DNA of 9,308 bases from an uncultured Veillonella sp. (lineage in GTDB: Bacteria; Bacillota; Negativicutes; Veillonellales; Veillonellaceae). The notes beneath the pieces are model-generated. The model made no database searches and was not told the origin of the DNA. It saw only the letters and a list, made by a program, of their open reading frames with translations. A program made the position numbers and the translations under genes. Every line of letters begins with the position of its first letter. The stretch's first letter is position 1. The stretch covers positions 1 through 9,308 of the forward strand of contig USAV01000074.1 of assembly GCA_900552715.1 (NCBI GenBank), read 5' to 3'. Positions 7,814 to 9,308 of this stretch are shown here, one piece after another.

Positions 7814-7984
7814 GGATGATGATGAATAAATGCATGCCCTACATTTACCATAAAATATATTAACAGTCATAACACATGTCATGCTGGTAATACCAAGAAG
7901 GTATTATTCACCATGACCATGCCAACGACATTAAGGTCTTTCGAATACCATTTAAATCATCTCTGATAAAAATCGTATAGAACT
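7814..7984 (-). ncRNA. Candidate small RNA body downstream of the cobalamin riboswitch
   Basis: These 171 bases lie between the riboswitch terminator and the bidirectional terminator on the minus strand. I find no open frame with a ribosome binding site. The longest ATG frames are 13 and 23 codons, both without a Shine-Dalgarno sequence. A hairpin is present: 7888-7894 pairs with 7900-7906 (7 bp, 5-base loop), and the outer arms 7879-7883 / 7912-7916 can also pair. When the riboswitch reads through, an RNA from about 8231 to about 7752 (roughly 480 nt) would be made. Its function is unknown, and it may instead be the remnant of a lost cobalamin-related gene. I cannot identify loops of the ANTAR-binding type. 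Confidence 0.35.
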
Positions 7985-8016
7985 AAAAAATCCTTTTTAC
8001 GGGTACGTAAAAAGGA
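7985..8016 (-). terminator. Expression-platform terminator of the cobalamin riboswitch
   Basis: A perfect 11 bp stem (7991-8001 with 8006-8016, 4-base loop) is followed on the minus strand by six T. It lies about 50 bases past the aptamer. The upstream AGGAG (minus strand, 8028-8032) can pair with CTCCT (8013-8017), which is part of the terminator's 5' arm and its flank. This gives a plausible but short antiterminator. Known cobalamin riboswitches of this layout terminate when the ligand is bound. Confidence 0.85.
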
Positions 8017-8064
8017 GCTACTAACTTCTCCTCCCTATCTCTCGTAGGTCAAATGGTGAATGTT

Positions 8065-8211
8065 GAATAGGCAGTTCTCCTGACTCGGCGTCATCGCTCA
8101 TCTAGCCTTCCCAGTTTCCCAGTGACTTAATTTAGACTCGCTCGACCATACAGTGGCGGGACCGTGCTGGCATTTAACCAGCTTCTCTATTATGCTTTTC
8201 AGCACCTATTC
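8065..8211 (-). promoter_or_regulatory. Cobalamin riboswitch aptamer (no gene downstream)
   Basis: On the minus strand the closing P1 helix GAATAGG/CCTATTC pairs 8205-8211 with 8065-8071. Within it are the conserved blocks of the cobalamin family: GGTGCT near the 5' side, then GCCAGCACGGTCCCGCCACTGT, then CACTGGG and GGGAAGGC, GATGACGCC, and the B12 box AGTCAGGAGAACTGCCT just before the 3' P1 strand. The length of about 147 nt suits the class. Its promoter and terminator are both intact. The usual targets are B12 uptake or synthesis genes, cobalt transporters or B12-independent isoenzymes, but none follows here. The next gene in this direction is tRNA-Leu, behind another terminator. Confidence 0.93.
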
Positions 8212-8233
8212 CCAAATATGATGTTTTCTATGA

Positions 8234-8266
8234 GTTAATATTAACACCACTATCGTATTAAGTCAA
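8234..8266 (-). promoter_or_regulatory. Promoter of the riboswitch RNA, with a palindrome over the -10
   Basis: On the minus strand TTGACT (8261-8266) and TAATAT (8238-8243) are separated by exactly 17 bases, close to the sigma70 consensus. The start would be near 8231, about 20 bases before the aptamer. The -10 lies inside a perfect 12 bp palindrome, GTTAATATTAAC (8234-8245), which may be an operator or may be chance in AT-rich DNA. Confidence 0.78.
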
Positions 8267-8284
8267 TTTATTTTTGTAATTTTA

Positions 8285-8306
8285 TTTATTCATCTTTTAT
8301 TCATCT
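8285..8306. repeat. Tandem 11 bp direct repeat between divergent promoters
   Basis: TTTATTCATCT occurs twice with no gap (8285-8295 and 8296-8306). The period is about one helical turn, so a protein could bind both copies on the same DNA face. The second copy ends one base before the -35 of the plus-strand promoter, and the first begins 18 bases from the -35 of the divergent riboswitch promoter. A regulator-binding site or UP-like element is plausible. Confidence 0.5.
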
Positions 8307-8307
8307 A

Positions 8308-8336
8308 TTGCCATATATGATATTTTTAATTACAAT
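8308..8336 (+). promoter_or_regulatory. Promoter of the HTH-exported protein operon
   Basis: TTGCCA (8308-8313) and TACAAT (8331-8336) are spaced by 17 bases. Transcription would start near 8343, giving a leader of about 23 bases that contains AGGAGG (8355-8360), five bases before the ATG. Confidence 0.78.
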
Positions 8337-8365
8337 ATAAAGGTATCTAAAAATAGGAGGAATCT

Positions 8366-8641
8366 ATGTATATCGGAGATTTCATTAAAGAATATCGCGA
8401 AGCTAATGGTATATCCATCGAAGACTTTGCGAACAAAGCAAGCTTAACAGTTACTGAAATTGAAGCATTAGAAAAAAACGTACAAGAAGATGGTACTGTA
8501 GTGCCTGTTGCAATGCGCCAGATCAAAGGTATTGCAGCAGCGATGAATGTACCAATGCCTGTAGTTATGGCTCAGATTCCTTCTGATCAAGAATTAGTTG
8601 TACATGTGGTTGCTGAATCCGATCAGCCACATGCGAAGTAA
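8366..8641 (+). CDS. Small XRE-like helix-turn-helix protein
   Basis: This 91-residue protein has an N-terminal region (about 3-38) that reads like a Cro/CI-type helix-turn-helix: IGDFIKEYREANGISIEDFANKA, then SLTVTEIEALEKN. The fourth and fifth helices appear around 48-70 (AMRQIKGIAAAMNVPMPVVM), after a longer acidic loop (QEDGTVVP). The remaining tail (72-91) is short and polar, with no effector domain, so it could be a DNA-binding regulator or a small adaptor. The start is well supported by AGGAGG five bases upstream and a consensus promoter. It ends in tandem stops (TAATAA), and the next gene starts 12 bases later with AAGGAG, so the two form an operon. The target is unknown; autoregulation through the nearby 11 bp repeats is a guess. 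The HTH family call is moderate because the recognition helix is not canonical. Confidence 0.8.
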   Translation: MYIGDFIKEYREANGISIEDFANKASLTVTEIEALEKNVQEDGTVVPVAMRQIKGIAAAMNVPMPVVMAQIPSDQELVVHVVAESDQPHAK

Positions 8642-8653
8642 TAAGGAGAATAC

Positions 8654-9097
8654 ATGAAGCGTAGTTTATTAATTGCAGCGGCTTTTACAATCTTAGGTAT
8701 CCTCCCCTCTCAAGCAGTTAATATTGCTGATTTAGAGAATGCCAGAGGTTATGCCTACTTATATCGTATGAATGGCCAAAATTATTATGCAGAACAACGC
8801 GTTAAGGTCATCGCAGGAGAAGGTAATAAATTTGAAATTGTAGCCCGCACATATAGTCATCAAGGTGCTCAGTATTATATGACAGAGTATATAAACCATT
8901 ATTACTTTGATCAAGATGCCGATACGATTCAATGGGTTCAAGAACAACGTAATATCATCGATGCCCGTACAGGCAGAGTATTACGTGAGGAAAAGCGACC
9001 TAAAGCTAAATTAATTACCTTAAAACCAGATACATATGGTTACATGCAAGCTATCTACTGGAGAGATCTTGCTGTAGCTGCAGGACAGCTAAAATAA
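8654..9097 (+). CDS. Exported tyrosine-rich protein of unknown function
   Basis: I do not recognise this 147-residue protein. Residues 1-21 form a classical Sec signal peptide: KR at the N-terminus, hydrophobic core LLIAAAFTILGIL, and a probable cleavage site after SQA (residue 21). There is no lipobox cysteine and no second membrane segment, so the mature protein of about 126 residues should be periplasmic or released. The mature part contains 14 tyrosines (about 11 percent), many paired or alternating (YAYLY, NYY, QYY, HYY). It alternates polar and aromatic residues in a way that suggests a small beta-rich fold. It contains no cysteine and no catalytic motif I can name. The start codon is supported by AAGGAG upstream and the signal peptide. 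It is co-transcribed with the upstream HTH gene and followed by a strong terminator. Homologues may be confined to close relatives, which I cannot check. Confidence 0.8.
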   Translation: MKRSLLIAAAFTILGILPSQAVNIADLENARGYAYLYRMNGQNYYAEQRVKVIAGEGNKFEIVARTYSHQGAQYYMTEYINHYYFDQDADTIQWVQEQRNIIDARTGRVLREEKRPKAKLITLKPDTYGYMQAIYWRDLAVAAGQLK

Positions 9098-9104
9098 GGT
9101 AAAA

Positions 9105-9132
9105 CACTTTAAATCTAATTAAATTTAAAGTG
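9105..9132. terminator. AT-rich hairpin, possible weak minus-strand terminator
   Basis: Perfect 10 bp arms (9105-9114 and 9123-9132) enclose an 8-base loop. The minus strand reads TTTT after the stem, while the plus strand has no T-run. It may act as a backup stop for transcripts from tRNA-Arg, or protect the 3' end of the plus-strand message. Confidence 0.4.
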
Positions 9133-9140
9133 CTGAAACT

Positions 9141-9175
9141 AAAAGACTCTACACAATTATGTGTAGAGTCTTTTT
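9141..9175 (+). terminator. Strong terminator of the HTH-exported protein operon
   Basis: A perfect 15 bp stem (9141-9155 with 9160-9174) with a 4-base loop ends in a run of five T on the plus strand. On the minus strand the stem ends in four T, so it could also work weakly in the other direction against the convergent tRNA-Arg unit. Confidence 0.9.
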
Positions 9176-9198
9176 AATAGATAAATGATTTTGCAAAA

Positions 9199-9229
9199 AT
9201 AAAAAAGCACCACATTGCTGTGATGCTTT
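9199..9229 (-). terminator. Terminator after tRNA-Arg
   Basis: Arms 9204-9214 and 9219-9229 pair over 11 positions with one G-U wobble around a 4-base loop. On the minus strand the stem runs into six T, then ATTTTT. It begins 4 bases past the CCA end of tRNA-Arg. Confidence 0.82.
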
Positions 9230-9233
9230 CATT

Positions 9234-9308
9234 TGGTGACCCAGAAGGGATTCGAACCCCTGGCCTTTTGATTCGTAGTCAAACGCTCTATCCAGCTGAG
9301 CTACTGAG
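9234..9308 (-). tRNA. tRNA-Arg (anticodon ACG), 5' end cut by the window
   Basis: The minus strand gives CTCAGTAGCTCAGCTGGATAG..., an anticodon stem TTTGA/TCAAA with loop CTACGAA (anticodon ACG, arginine CGU codons), a GTTCGAATC T-loop region, and an acceptor 3' strand CTGGGTC followed by A and an encoded CCA. Pairing shows that the first two bases of the acceptor (expected G and A) lie just past the right edge. One U-G wobble occurs in the acceptor stem. The gene is otherwise intact. Confidence 0.95.

Noticed and set aside
7811..7882. 23-codon minus-strand frame after the riboswitch, with a 13-codon frame overlapping its start by ATGA
   Set aside because: Neither has a Shine-Dalgarno sequence, the product looks like random sequence ending in serines, and the stop lies in the terminator stem. 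I do not call it a leader peptide.
8028..8036. GGGAGGAG on the minus strand between aptamer and terminator, resembling a ribosome binding site
   Set aside because: No start codon follows at a useful distance. It fits better as the 5' arm of an antiterminator pairing with CTCCT at 8013-8017.
8312..8319. CATATATG palindrome near the -35 of the HTH operon
   Set aside because: Only 8 bp of alternating A/T inside a very AT-rich region; likely chance.
8759..8947. Minus-strand frame of 62 codons
   Set aside because: It is antisense to the exported protein, whose promoter, ribosome site and signal peptide are all well supported.

Overview
The window looks like a piece of a low-GC diderm Firmicute chromosome, most likely Veillonella or a close relative in the Negativicutes. 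I infer this from the moderate-to-low GC content, the gene content (mfd, a SpoVB-type flippase, mazG, HU), and the resemblance of HU and the other proteins to Veillonella sequences as I remember them. No database search backs this. There is no sign of a phage, insertion sequence or CRISPR array.

Left part, 1-7550, all on the minus strand. Reading from right to left, an extended -10 promoter drives mfd (transcription-repair coupling factor). It is followed by a 14-TM flippase of the SpoVB/polysaccharide-export type (ATGA overlap with mfd), mazG (17-base overlap with the flippase gene) and an HU gene (51 bp gap), ending at a strong hairpin terminator (about 1415-1443). A second extended -10 promoter sits directly behind that terminator. 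It drives a separate gene for an MGDG-synthase/UgtP-like glycosyltransferase, whose message probably ends at a GC-rich hairpin at 37-70. The mfd-flippase-mazG order is the familiar Firmicute yab-region order, without the sporulation regulator spoVT.

Middle, 7549-8365. tRNA-Leu(UAG) has its own promoter and terminator on the minus strand. Upstream of it lies about 700 bp without a protein gene. This stretch holds a complete minus-strand cobalamin riboswitch: a sigma70 promoter, an aptamer closed by a 7 bp P1 helix, and an 11 bp intrinsic terminator. The riboswitch is followed only by about 170 nt of apparently non-coding sequence and a second, bidirectional terminator. It is therefore an orphan riboswitch with intact regulatory parts, and either controls a small RNA or is a relic of a lost gene. 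This is the most interesting feature of the window.

Right part, 8285-9308. Divergent from the riboswitch promoter is a consensus-like plus-strand promoter preceded by a tandem 11 bp repeat. It drives a two-gene operon: a small XRE-like helix-turn-helix protein and an exported, tyrosine-rich protein of unknown function. The operon ends at a strong terminator (9141-9175). A convergent tRNA-Arg(ACG), cut by the window edge, occupies the right end.
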